A stretch of DNA of 58,379 bases from an uncultured Acidobacteriota bacterium (GTDB lineage Bacteria > Acidobacteriota > Terriglobia > Bryobacterales > Bryobacteraceae): NCBI GenBank assembly GCA_902825945.1, contig CADECY010000047.1, positions 1-58,379 of the forward strand, given 5' to 3'. The stretch's first letter is position 1. Each line of letters starts with the position of its first letter. The position numbers and the translations under genes were made by a program. A model generated the notes under the pieces. The model saw only the letters and a list, made by a program, of their open reading frames with translations. It ran no database searches and was not told where the DNA came from. Positions 1 to 8,344 of this stretch are shown one piece after another.

Positions 1-2
1 CT

Positions 3-161
3 GTGTTCATCTAGCCTGAGGCCGAGTTCACTCCAAAGCAGATTCAGAATACGGAAGAACGGATCAAGCTCGTCTATCGCATCAAGATCGAGGTGAGCAA
101 CCCGGCGCAGGAGTTGAAGGCCAACATGCCTGTCGACGCTGAGATCGTGCTGGAGAACTGA
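3..161 (+). pseudogene. HlyD-family membrane fusion protein, C-terminal end, interrupted by TAG
   Basis: The reading frame that stops at 159-161 encodes PEAEFTPKQIQNTEERIKLV followed by residues ending in MPVDAEIVLEN. This is the usual C-terminal signature of the HlyD/YbhG periplasmic adaptor subunit that precedes ABC-ABC-permease-permease exporters. The residues before it (VFI) also fit the family, but codon 12-14 is TAG where Ser (TCG) is expected (FISPEAEFTP). So the visible part is either a nonsense-mutated gene or carries a base error at the window edge. The stop codon overlaps the next gene's ATG by one base, so it belongs to the exporter operon. The rest of the gene lies upstream of the window. 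Confidence 0.7.
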
Positions 162-1108
162 TGGATGCCATGATCCGCACCCGGGGCCTGACCCGCCGGT
201 TCGAGGCGTCCCCGGAGCCGGCCGTGGAAGACCTGAACCTGGACATCGCACGCCGGGAGATCTTCGGGCTGGTGGGTCCGGACGGTGCGGGCAAGTCCAC
301 CGCGCTGCGGTTGATCTGCGGCCTGCTCACGCCCACGTCTGGCGAGGCATTCATCGATGGACATCCGGCCGCCCGCCTCGGCCCCCTGCGGGAGTCCATC
401 GGCTATCTCGCTCAGCGTTTCGGCTTCTACCAGGACCTGTCGGTCGAAGAGAACATGGAGTTCTACGCCGACCTCTACGGCTTGCCTTCGAGCGAGCGGC
501 CCCGCTTCTTCGAGCACCTGCTCGAGATGACGCGCCTGATCCGCTTCCGCACTCGCCCGGCCGGTCAACTCTCGGGCGGCATGAAGCAGAAGCTGGCGCT
601 CATCTGTACACTGCTGCACCAGCCGCGCGTCCTCGTTCTCGACGAGCCCACCAACGGCCTCGACCCGGTGTCGCGGCGTGACCTGTGGTTCCTGCTTTAC
701 CAATTGGTGAAAGATGGCATGACCGTCCTGATCAGCACGGCCTATCTCGATGAAGCCGAGCACTGTCATCGGGTGGCGCTGATGAACCGCGGCCGCGTTC
801 TCGCCTGCGGCGAGCCCGGAGTATTGCGCCGCTCGGTGCCGAGCCAGTGCTACGAGATTCGCGTGATAGACCGCCAGCGCGGCCGCGCCGTCCTGTCACG
901 CTGCGTGGGAGTGAAGGGCGTGGAACTTTGCGGGGCCGCGCTCCATCTGTTCCTCGACCCGGCGCTCACCTCGCCGGCCGTGTTGACGGGTGCGCTGCGG
1001 GAGGCCGGTGAGCCGGAACCGGCCTTCTCTCCGATCCTGCCCACACTCGAAGACGTGCTCATCGTGAGAATCCGCGCGGCGGAAAAGCCGGCGCCCGATG
1101 CCGTATGA
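161..1108 (+). CDS. ABC transporter ATPase, first nucleotide-binding subunit of an ABC-2 exporter
   Basis: A 315-residue ATPase. It shows Walker A GPDGAGKST (39-47), the signature LSGGMKQ, Walker B VLVLDEP and the D-loop NGLDP. The switch (H-loop) region reads STAYLDEAE, with Ala where most ABC ATPases have His. As I recall, the same replacement occurs in the first half of E. coli YbhF, a fused double ATPase. This gene and the next therefore look like the two YbhF halves encoded separately. It starts at 161 on an ATG overlapping the adaptor stop, and its TGA overlaps the next ATG (ATGA). Predicted role: powering export with the two downstream permeases. The substrate is not evident; lipids or drugs are typical for the family. 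Confidence 0.93.
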   Translation: MDAMIRTRGLTRRFEASPEPAVEDLNLDIARREIFGLVGPDGAGKSTALRLICGLLTPTSGEAFIDGHPAARLGPLRESIGYLAQRFGFYQDLSVEENMEFYADLYGLPSSERPRFFEHLLEMTRLIRFRTRPAGQLSGGMKQKLALICTLLHQPRVLVLDEPTNGLDPVSRRDLWFLLYQLVKDGMTVLISTAYLDEAEHCHRVALMNRGRVLACGEPGVLRRSVPSQCYEIRVIDRQRGRAVLSRCVGVKGVELCGAALHLFLDPALTSPAVLTGALREAGEPEPAFSPILPTLEDVLIVRIRAAEKPAPDAV

Positions 1109-2076
1109 ACGTGCCGCCCCCATTCCCGGCGGATATCGGCTTGGTCATCGCCGCTGACAATCTCGTCAAGCGCTTCGGCGGCTTCACGGCCGTCGATGGA
1201 GTCTCCCTGCGCGTTCGCCGGGGCGAAATCTTCGGATTCCTGGGGCCGAACGGCGCTGGCAAGTCCACCATGATCCGCATGCTCTGCGGGCTGCTGGCAC
1301 CCACCGAAGGCCGCGCGGCCGTTTGCGGCTTTGATATCGAGCGCCAAACCGATCAGGTGCGGCGGCACATCGGATACATGTCGCAGCGATTCTCTCTCTA
1401 TGACGACCTGCGCGTCGAGGAGAACCTCGAGTTTTTTGCCGGGGTATATGGTGTGCCCCGCCGCCAGCGTCCGGAACGTAAGCGGTTCGCGTCGGGCCTG
1501 GCTGGTCTGAGTGGGCGGCTGGGTGACTACACACGCGATCTGGCAGGCGGTTGGAAGCAGCGCCTGGCGCTCGCCTGTGCCGTGATTCACGACCCGCCGC
1601 TGCTCTTCCTGGACGAGCCGACCTCCGGCGTGGACCCCATCGCGCGCCGCGTCTTCTGGGACCTGATCCACAGTTTGGCCGAAGCCGGCCGCGCCGTCTT
1701 CGTCACCACCCACTACATGGATGAAGCCGAGTATTGCCACCGGCTGGGCCTCATGCATCGCGGCCGGCTGATTGCCGCGGGTGCGCCCGCGGAGTTGAAG
1801 GCGAGTGTGACACGGCACGCCGTCCTGCGGGTATCTTGCGACGACGCCATCGGCGCCCTGGCGGTGTCCGGCCAGTTGGAGTTCGTGCTGGACTGCTCGC
1901 TGTTCGGCACAGGCATCGAAGTTACCGTCCGCGACCCAGCGCACGCGGAAGGCCGGCTCCACGCGGAACTGGTGGCCCATGGCATCGCGGTAACGTCGAT
2001 CGAACGCGGCGAACCGTCGATGGGCGATGTCTTCGAGATTCTGATGGACGAGGCGGATCAGAAGGCGGGACAATGA
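1105..2076 (+). CDS. ABC transporter ATPase, second nucleotide-binding subunit
   Basis: A 323-residue ATPase with Walker A GPNGAGKST, Walker B LLFLDEPTSGVDP and a canonical H-loop TTHYMDEAE. Its signature loop is LAGGWKQ rather than LSGGxxQ. With its upstream partner (good signature, no H-loop His) this gives an asymmetric ATPase pair, each half lacking a different canonical element. The C-terminal 80 residues match the accessory domain seen after DrrA/YbhF-type ATPases. It is translationally coupled on both sides by ATGA overlaps. Role: ATP hydrolysis for the ABC-2 exporter encoded immediately downstream. Confidence 0.93.
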   Translation: MNVPPPFPADIGLVIAADNLVKRFGGFTAVDGVSLRVRRGEIFGFLGPNGAGKSTMIRMLCGLLAPTEGRAAVCGFDIERQTDQVRRHIGYMSQRFSLYDDLRVEENLEFFAGVYGVPRRQRPERKRFASGLAGLSGRLGDYTRDLAGGWKQRLALACAVIHDPPLLFLDEPTSGVDPIARRVFWDLIHSLAEAGRAVFVTTHYMDEAEYCHRLGLMHRGRLIAAGAPAELKASVTRHAVLRVSCDDAIGALAVSGQLEFVLDCSLFGTGIEVTVRDPAHAEGRLHAELVAHGIAVTSIERGEPSMGDVFEILMDEADQKAGQ

Positions 2077-3206
2077 CGGCGCGGCGCGTGTGGGCTGTCT
2101 GCCGGAAGGAGTTCCGGCACATCTTGCGAGACCCGCGCAGCTTGGTCATGGCGCTTGTCCTGCCGCTCGTGATGATGCTGTTGTTCGGCGTGGCTCTCAA
2201 CCTCGACCTCGACCGTATCCCTACCGTCGTGTACGACGCCGACCGCTCGGCCCAGAGCCGCGATCTCGTGCAGGCTTTTCGCGGCTCCCGTTTCTTCGAC
2301 ATCCGCGAGTCCGCGCTCGACTACCCGATGTTGGAGCGTGCCATCGACTCCAATCGCGCGCTCATCGGCATCGCCATCCCGGTCGGCTACGCCGAGCGCG
2401 TCGCTTCGTCCGGCGCGGCCGACGTGCAGGTGATCGTCGATGGCAGTGACTCCAACACCGCGTCGATCGCCTTGGGCTATGCCGAATCCGTCATTCAGGC
2501 TTACGCGCTGCGCTTGGGCGCGCAGAGCCTCAACCAAGGCGCCGGGCTCGAACTGGAAATACCGGTGGAGACGCGGGTGCGGATCTGGTACAACAACACC
2601 CTGGAGTCGAAAAACTATGTGGTGCCGGGCCTGATCGCCGTGATTCTCATGATCGTCGCCTCGCTGCTGACTTCGCTCACGGTGGCACGCGAGTGGGAGA
2701 CCGGAACAATGGAGCAGTTACTGGCCACGCCGCTCCTCCCGGGGGAATTAGTACTGGGTAAGATGCTCGCGTTTTTCGCCGTCGGCGTGGCGGACACGAT
2801 CATGGCAGTGCTCACCGGAATCTATTTATTCGAGGTGCCGTTTCAGGGAGACGTGCTGCTGCTGGCGGTCAGCAGCGGCGTGTTCCTGTGCGGCACGCTG
2901 TTTTGGGGGATCTATTTGTCTTCGCTTGCGCAGAACCAGTTGATGGCGTTCCAAATGGGCATGGCCAGTTCCTTCCTGCCCGCGTTCTTGCTGTCAGGAT
3001 TCATTTACGTGATCGACAGCATGCCGCCCGCGATTCAGTGGATCACGCGCCTGTTCCCGGCGCGCTACTTCGTCACCATCATCCGGGCGATCTTCCAGAA
3101 AGGGGTCGGCCTGGAAGTGCTCTGGCTCGAGCTGCTGCTGCTCACGGTCTACTCGGTCACGGTTTTCCTGTTAGCCGCGCGAGCCCTGCGAAGGAGAACG
3201 GTCTAG
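2073..3206 (+). CDS. ABC-2 type exporter permease (YbhS/YhhJ-like)
   Basis: A 377-residue integral membrane protein. One N-terminal membrane helix follows the motif RKEFRHILRDPRSL. After it comes a large extracytoplasmic domain (about residues 45-170) ending in RIWYNNTLESKNYVVPG, then five C-terminal helices. The helix-flanking segment REWETGTMEQLLATPL is the typical ABC-2 membrane_3 (YhhJ/YbhS) motif. An open frame continues upstream to 1734, but the ATG at 2073 overlaps the ATPase stop (ATGA) and gives the family's usual N-terminus, so it is preferred. It should form a heterodimeric channel with the next gene. Confidence 0.93.
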   Translation: MTARRVWAVCRKEFRHILRDPRSLVMALVLPLVMMLLFGVALNLDLDRIPTVVYDADRSAQSRDLVQAFRGSRFFDIRESALDYPMLERAIDSNRALIGIAIPVGYAERVASSGAADVQVIVDGSDSNTASIALGYAESVIQAYALRLGAQSLNQGAGLELEIPVETRVRIWYNNTLESKNYVVPGLIAVILMIVASLLTSLTVAREWETGTMEQLLATPLLPGELVLGKMLAFFAVGVADTIMAVLTGIYLFEVPFQGDVLLLAVSSGVFLCGTLFWGIYLSSLAQNQLMAFQMGMASSFLPAFLLSGFIYVIDSMPPAIQWITRLFPARYFVTIIRAIFQKGVGLEVLWLELLLLTVYSVTVFLLAARALRRRTV

Positions 3207-3209
3207 CCC

Positions 3210-4361
3210 ATGTGGGAGCGGATTCTGGTCATTGTCCGCAAGGAATTCACGCAGATGCTGCGCCATCCGCGCATGCGCTTGACGTTGTTTCTGCCGCCGC
3301 TGCTGCAGTTGATCGTCTTCGGCTACGCGGTGAACATGGACATCGACAACATCCGGCTGGGATGGATGGATGGCGACCGCACACCCGCCAGCCGGGATCT
3401 GCTGGACCGCTTCACTGGCTCGGACCGTTTCCAGGTCCGCGCGCTGCCGGAAAGCGAGGACGATGTGCGGCGGCTGCTCGACAGCGGCGAGGTGCAGGCC
3501 GTCGTGCGCGTTCTGCCGGGCTTCGCGGCGGATCTGGCGCGCGGCCGCCGCACGCAGGTGCAACTGCTGCTGGACGGAGCCAACTCCAATAGCGCCACAC
3601 TGATTTCCTCGTACGCTTCCCAGATCGTCGGAGGCTACGCCGCGCGCGCGGCGATTGATCAGAACCGCCTGCGCGTGATGGCCCGGGTCGCCACGAGTAT
3701 CAACAACACTCAAAGCCCCCGCCTGCAGGCCCGCACCCGCATCTGGTTCAACCCGGACCTGAAGAGCAGCAACTATTTCGTGCCTGGCGTAATGAGCAAC
3801 ATCCTGCTGGTTGTCACCGTCATGCTGACCGCCATGGCCATCGTGAGAGAGAAGGAGCTAGGCACGATGGAACAGCTTCTGGTGACGCCCATCCGGCCCA
3901 TTGAGTTGATCCTCGGCAAGATCGTGCCGGCGGCTTTCGTGGGAATCGTGGATGTGCTCATCATCACCGCGGCGGCGATTCTCATTTTCCACATTCCGTT
4001 CCGTGGCAGTCCTCTGCTGCTCGGCTTCTGCGCGGTGTTGTTCCTGCTGACCAGTCTGGGTATCGGCCTGTTCATCTCCACGATCTCATCTACCCAGCAG
4101 CAGGCCGTGATGTCGTCGTTCCTGTTTGCCGCGCCTACGTTCATGCTCAGCGGATTCATGTTCCCGATCCGGAACATGCCGGTGGCCGTGCAGTATTTTA
4201 CCTACCTGAACCCGCTGCGCTACTTTCTCGAAATCGTTCGAGGCATCGTACTGAAGGGCACGGGCGCGGATGTGTTGTGGCCCCAGATGCTCGCGCTGCT
4301 GATCTACGGCGTCTGCATCATGACCCTGGCCGCGGTACGCTTCCGCCGGCGGCTGGAGTGA
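3210..4361 (+). CDS. ABC-2 type exporter permease (YbhR/YhhJ-like)
   Basis: A 383-residue paralogue of the preceding permease with the same layout. It has an N-terminal helix after RKEFTQMLRHPRMR, an extracytoplasmic domain ending in RIWFNPDLKSSNYFVPG, the motif REKELGTMEQLLVTPI and C-terminal helices. It starts 3 bp after the previous stop. Its last 44 bp overlap, tail to tail, the end of the minus-strand glycosyltransferase gene. It completes the adaptor-ATPase-ATPase-permease-permease export module. Because glycosyltransferase and polyketide genes lie nearby, export of a glycosylated lipid-like product is a reasonable guess but is not demonstrated. Confidence 0.93.
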   Translation: MWERILVIVRKEFTQMLRHPRMRLTLFLPPLLQLIVFGYAVNMDIDNIRLGWMDGDRTPASRDLLDRFTGSDRFQVRALPESEDDVRRLLDSGEVQAVVRVLPGFAADLARGRRTQVQLLLDGANSNSATLISSYASQIVGGYAARAAIDQNRLRVMARVATSINNTQSPRLQARTRIWFNPDLKSSNYFVPGVMSNILLVVTVMLTAMAIVREKELGTMEQLLVTPIRPIELILGKIVPAAFVGIVDVLIITAAAILIFHIPFRGSPLLLGFCAVLFLLTSLGIGLFISTISSTQQQAVMSSFLFAAPTFMLSGFMFPIRNMPVAVQYFTYLNPLRYFLEIVRGIVLKGTGADVLWPQMLALLIYGVCIMTLAAVRFRRRLE

Positions 4362-5610
4362 GCGCGGCGGTTTCCTCGATCCAGTGGCACACCGCGGGCA
4401 GCGGGTCACCGGCCTCGGCGATTCGATGCGCCATTTCCGCGCAGGCCGCCCTCACGGCCGGCGAACCGAGGAGCCGCGCCAAAGCTGCCTCGACGGCGTC
4501 TTCACGATAGGCCTTTTCGCGAATCGACTCGGCCACGCCCAAGCGTCGCAGCCGGGCGGCGTTGTCGGGCTGGTCGAAGTTCGACGGCACCACCAGTTGC
4601 GGGATTCCCGACGCCAACGCCTGCGACGCCGTGCCGATCCCTCCGTGGTGCACCAGCGCCGCCGCTTTCGGCAACAGCAGGCTGAATGGTGCGTACGGCG
4701 CGTGCATCACGGAAGCGGGCAGCGTCCGCGGGATCTGTTCGGCGAAACGCGTCAACAACACGGCGCGCCGTCCAGACCGCCGGCAAGTCTCGGCCGACAC
4801 GGCAAAGAAGTGCTTGGCGAAGAGTTGTGCGGTACCCGCGGTGAAGACAACGGGTGCAGGTCCGTCATCGAGAAAGCTCTCCAGCTCCGGGCTCATTCCC
4901 TCGTCACCCACCTGATCGAACAAAGGGAAGCCGGTCAACCTCGTCTGTGGCGGCCAATCCGGTTGCTGGCGGCCGAACCAGCCGGGGAACAGGCAGACGA
5001 CTCGTTGCGGTGAGTGGATCCAATCCTTGAAGATCCGGCGAACGGGTGGCAAGTTCAATGTGGCGCGAAAGTCGTTCAGCCGGGGCGTGATGGCCGGGTC
5101 GAACACCCAACGGTCCAGTGCCGCGGTGAGCAGGGCCCGAAGCGGCTTCACCACGGGCCGCCACGCCTCGGGTGTCACCACGCCGGGTTGTTCATAGAGG
5201 CTGCGGATGACGATCGGCTGCAGATGAAGGGTCACCAACGGTATGCCCAGTTTGTCGTGAGCGACGCGGGCTCCGATCGACAGAATGTTGGCTGTCACGA
5301 CCTCGCCGCCGCTCCCTCGCCGCCAGTTCCGGACGATCTCATAGGTCTCTGGCATGGCGCGCAGCACGCCGTCAAAAAGCACGCGGATGCCCTTGCCTCG
5401 CTGCCACAGTTCCGGGTTGTCGATCGCCGCGCGCCCCTCGGCCTCGGTCCCGGACGCGATGAAGTCGAGTCCAGCACTCCGTACCGCACCAGCGAAGTAG
5501 GGGTTGGTCACGAAGCTTACCTCGTGGCCGCGCCGTGCCAGCGCCCGCCCCACGGCGATCTGCGGATAGACGTCGCCGCCGCTGCCATGTACCAACATCA
5601 GGACCCGCAT
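4318..5610 (-). CDS. GT-B glycosyltransferase, UGT/MGT type (paralogue 1 of 3)
   Basis: A 430-residue glycosyltransferase of the UDP-glucuronosyltransferase/macrolide-GT family (GT1). The N-terminal acceptor half begins MRVLMLVHGSGGDVYPQIAV, with the GDVxP motif. The C-terminal donor half carries HHGGIGTASQAL and FDQPDNAARL, the bacterial counterpart of the plant PSPG box. Such enzymes move a sugar from an NDP-sugar onto a lipophilic acceptor (sterol, polyketide, carotenoid, glycolipid). No signal peptide is visible; a cytoplasmic or membrane-peripheral enzyme is expected. It is the last gene of a three-gene minus-strand operon and overlaps the upstream gene by 13 bp. Its 3' end overlaps the convergent ABC permease by 44 bp. 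Confidence 0.92.
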   Translation of the reverse strand: MRVLMLVHGSGGDVYPQIAVGRALARRGHEVSFVTNPYFAGAVRSAGLDFIASGTEAEGRAAIDNPELWQRGKGIRVLFDGVLRAMPETYEIVRNWRRGSGGEVVTANILSIGARVAHDKLGIPLVTLHLQPIVIRSLYEQPGVVTPEAWRPVVKPLRALLTAALDRWVFDPAITPRLNDFRATLNLPPVRRIFKDWIHSPQRVVCLFPGWFGRQQPDWPPQTRLTGFPLFDQVGDEGMSPELESFLDDGPAPVVFTAGTAQLFAKHFFAVSAETCRRSGRRAVLLTRFAEQIPRTLPASVMHAPYAPFSLLLPKAAALVHHGGIGTASQALASGIPQLVVPSNFDQPDNAARLRRLGVAESIREKAYREDAVEAALARLLGSPAVRAACAEMAHRIAEAGDPLPAVCHWIEETAALTPAAGGSVPRPGS

Positions 5611-6863
5611 GCCGCCTCCTCGATCACGTCGCAGGTGCGCGACAGCGTGTCAGCATCACTCGCCATTCGCTCCGCAGTCTCGCGGCAGCGGGCGGCCACC
5701 TCGGGTGAGGCGAGCAACTCACGCAGCACGGCAGTCGCCGTCTCCGGCGTGAATTGCTCTGGAGCAAGCGAGCGCCCGGCGCCGAGCCGGCGCAGCCGCA
5801 CCGCATTGTACGGTTGGTCGAACACCATCGGCGTAACCAGTTGCGGAATGCCGGCCCGAAGCCCCTGTGCGGTGGTGCCCACTCCGCCGTGATGAACCAG
5901 CGCCGCGGCCCGAGGCAAGAGCTGACTGAGCGGAGCGTAGGAAACGTGGCGCACCGAGTCCGGCAGGCTCGCCGGCGTCTGGCCGGCAAACTCTGTGAGC
6001 AGCACGCCGCGCCGGTTCAGACGGCGGCAAATCTCGACCGCCGTGGCGAATTGACCTGCCGCCGCTCGCCTCGCCGAACCAAACGTAAACACGACGGGTG
6101 GCGGCCCGTTGGCGAGGAAGGACTCATCTTCGGCGGAGAGAGGCCGCGCCGTGCCGTCATCGTATAGAGGGAAACCGGTGAGATGCAGATTCGCCGGCCA
6201 GTCCGGAAAGCGGCCTGAGAACCACTCGGGAAAGAGCCCGATCACGCAGTGCGGCGAATGGATCCACTCGCGCATGATGCGCCGCACCGGCTGTCTCAGC
6301 CCGAGTTGCGCCCGAAACTCGTTCAGCCTCGGGCCGAGTTGCGGGTCGAAGAACCATTTGTCCATTGCGTACATGATGGCGCGCCTCATCGGCACGATGG
6401 CCCGTTGCCACTTCGGAGGCACGTCGCGGCCCGGCCACTCCTGAACGCTGCGGAAAATGTTCACCTCCACGTTCATGCTGACGAGCGGCAGTCCCAGACT
6501 CTCCTCCGCCACCCGCGCTCCCAGATTGGCCGAAGGCGACACCAGCGGCAACTTGCGGCCATCCGCCAGCTTCTCCACCAGGCGATAGCTGACGGCCATG
6601 GCCTCCAGCATTTTCTCGAACATCAAGGTGTAGCTCTTGGCCGGGTTCCAAAGGTCCGGATCGGCGATGGTGCGAAGGTACTCCTCGGCCGGGCCTGACT
6701 CCACGAAATCCAGGTCCGCGCGTTGCGCTACCGGTGCGAAATAGGCGTTGGCGATCAGCCGGACGTGGTGGCCGCGGCGCGCCAGTTCACGGCCCACTCC
6801 GGCGTAGGGGTGGACGTCACCGGCGCTGCCGATCGGCACCAACAGGAATTCGGCCGGTCTCAT
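5598..6863 (-). CDS. GT-B glycosyltransferase, UGT/MGT type (paralogue 2 of 3)
   Basis: A 421-residue paralogue of both neighbours. The N-terminal segment is LLVPIGSAGDVHPYAGVG; the donor-binding half has HHGGVGTTAQGL and FDQPYNAVRL. In place of the PDN seen in its two sisters it has PYN in the donor motif, so donor choice could differ. The start at 6863 overlaps the stop of the upstream gene by 4 bp (ATGA) and the end overlaps the next gene by 13 bp, so the three are co-translated. Function is inferred as sugar transfer to a hydrophobic acceptor; the acceptor is unknown. Confidence 0.92.
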   Translation of the reverse strand: MRPAEFLLVPIGSAGDVHPYAGVGRELARRGHHVRLIANAYFAPVAQRADLDFVESGPAEEYLRTIADPDLWNPAKSYTLMFEKMLEAMAVSYRLVEKLADGRKLPLVSPSANLGARVAEESLGLPLVSMNVEVNIFRSVQEWPGRDVPPKWQRAIVPMRRAIMYAMDKWFFDPQLGPRLNEFRAQLGLRQPVRRIMREWIHSPHCVIGLFPEWFSGRFPDWPANLHLTGFPLYDDGTARPLSAEDESFLANGPPPVVFTFGSARRAAAGQFATAVEICRRLNRRGVLLTEFAGQTPASLPDSVRHVSYAPLSQLLPRAAALVHHGGVGTTAQGLRAGIPQLVTPMVFDQPYNAVRLRRLGAGRSLAPEQFTPETATAVLRELLASPEVAARCRETAERMASDADTLSRTCDVIEEAACGS

Positions 6864-8149
6864 GCGCCGTTAGGGTGTGCCGAGCCCACGCTTTCGATGA
6901 GGCGGCAAGTCTGCTCCAGCGGATCGGGTCCCGTCGCGGCGAATCGCGCGGCCACCTCGCGGCAACGCTCGCGCACCGCCGGCGAATCGAGCAGATGCGC
7001 GATGGTCTTCGCCACCCGGTCCGCCTCATACCGGTGCGGCCGGATGAGATCACCCACACCGAGCCGTTTCAAACGGGCGGCGTTGTCGGGCTGGTCAAAG
7101 TTGAATGGCGTGATGAGCTGCGGCACGCCCGCCCGCAAGGCTTGCGCCATCGTGCCGATTCCACCATGATGCGTGAACAGGGCCGTGCGGGCCAATAGCA
7201 GGCTGAAGGGCACATACCCGAACCGGACCACTCCCGGCGGCAACTCGTCCGGCACTTGCCCATCGGTCTGCGTCAGCAGGATCCCGCGGCGGCCCAGACG
7301 CCGGCACACCTCCGCCGACGTGGCAAAGTACTCGCGAGCGTTGCGCATGCCCGTACCCAGCGCGAACACCAGCGGCGGGCTGCCGGCATCGAGAAACTCC
7401 CGCAGACCCGCGGGCACGGCCCGTACCTCGCCCTCGTCGTACAACATGAAGCCGGTAAGCCGCACCTGAGGCGGCCAGTCCGGCTGCGGCGGGGCGAACC
7501 AGCCAGGGAACAGTCCGATCACCATTTCGGGCGCGTGGATCCAGCCGTCGAACGGGCGTCGCAGCGAAGCCAGACCGAGTTCGGCGCGGAACGCGTTGAA
7601 TTCTGGCAGCAGCGCCGGATCGAGAATCCAGCGGTCGAGCGCGGCCAACCATGCTTGACGCAGCGGACGCAGCGCGGGTTTGAACCAAGCGGGCACCGTC
7701 ACACCGGGCTGCTCGTACCGGCTCCGCAGCACGATCGGCTGCAGGTGAAGATGCACCAGCGGTACACCGAGCTTTTCGGCCGCCAGACGCGCTCCAAACG
7801 CAGATGCCGGCGCCACCACGATCGTCTCCCCAGGGCGGTGCTCACGCCGGATCAACTCGTAGTTGGGCCGGATTTGCGACAGGATCTGCTCGAAGAGAAC
7901 CCGGAAGCCCTTGCCGAACTTCCAGAGTTCCGGATTGTCCACCGTGCGAAGGTACTCTTCGACCGTGCCGCTACTCTCGAATTCCAGACCCGCGCGGCGC
8001 GCGGCGTCCTCGAAATACGAGTTGGTGATGAACGTGACATGGTGGCCGCGCTCGCGCAGGCCGCGACCGATCGCGATTCCCGGATGAACATCGCCTGCGG
8101 TGCCGATCGCAAACAGCAGGATACGGCGGGCGGAGGATCGCGAGAGCAC
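6860..8149 (-). CDS. GT-B glycosyltransferase, UGT/MGT type (paralogue 3 of 3, first gene of operon)
   Basis: A 429-residue glycosyltransferase when started at the GTG at 8149, giving the N-terminus VLSRSSARRILLFAIGTAGD that aligns with its two paralogues. The open frame runs on to 8563, but the extra stretch is unlike the family and runs into the divergent gene. It carries GTAGDVHPGIAIG near the N-terminus and HHGGIGTMAQAL and FDQPDNAARL in the donor half. There is no clear Shine-Dalgarno sequence in front of the GTG, so the start is uncertain by some residues. It leads the minus-strand triplet and diverges from the plus-strand operon starting at 8345. Confidence 0.9.
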   Translation of the reverse strand: MLSRSSARRILLFAIGTAGDVHPGIAIGRGLRERGHHVTFITNSYFEDAARRAGLEFESSGTVEEYLRTVDNPELWKFGKGFRVLFEQILSQIRPNYELIRREHRPGETIVVAPASAFGARLAAEKLGVPLVHLHLQPIVLRSRYEQPGVTVPAWFKPALRPLRQAWLAALDRWILDPALLPEFNAFRAELGLASLRRPFDGWIHAPEMVIGLFPGWFAPPQPDWPPQVRLTGFMLYDEGEVRAVPAGLREFLDAGSPPLVFALGTGMRNAREYFATSAEVCRRLGRRGILLTQTDGQVPDELPPGVVRFGYVPFSLLLARTALFTHHGGIGTMAQALRAGVPQLITPFNFDQPDNAARLKRLGVGDLIRPHRYEADRVAKTIAHLLDSPAVRERCREVAARFAATGPDPLEQTCRLIESVGSAHPNGA

Positions 8150-8344
8150 TGAGGAGCAATATACCGCAGTGAACCAAACCGCTGCCAACGCTGGTTCCGT
8201 CGCCACGGGCTCGCGTCCGCGCCCGGTTCGGTGAAATCCAGACAGGCTGCCGCGGAAAGGCCCTGTGATGTGGTTCCGTGACCCAATGCGCGGTACACTA
8301 TTTCTACACAGGAGCTTTTCACCGATCGAATCGGAGGTTCGAAC
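8150..8344. promoter_or_regulatory. Divergent intergenic region between glycosyltransferase operons
   Basis: This 195-bp gap must hold the promoters of both the minus-strand glycosyltransferase triplet and the plus-strand operon. On the plus strand a good Shine-Dalgarno GGAGG lies just before the ATG at 8345. CCTGTG and CACAGG flank the likely promoter portion (about 8263-8313) as a loose inverted repeat. I see no convincing -35/-10 pair. Confidence 0.35.

Noticed and set aside
1734..2072. Long upstream extension of the first ABC permease frame
   Set aside because: It is the shadow of ATPase 2 in another frame; the ATGA overlap at 2073 gives the family-typical N-terminus.
850..2073. Long minus-strand open frames opposite the ABC ATPases (407 residues) and opposite megasynthase 2 (43220-45142, 640 residues)
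   Set aside because: They lie wholly opposite strongly supported genes, have no family motifs and reflect GC-rich third-position bias.
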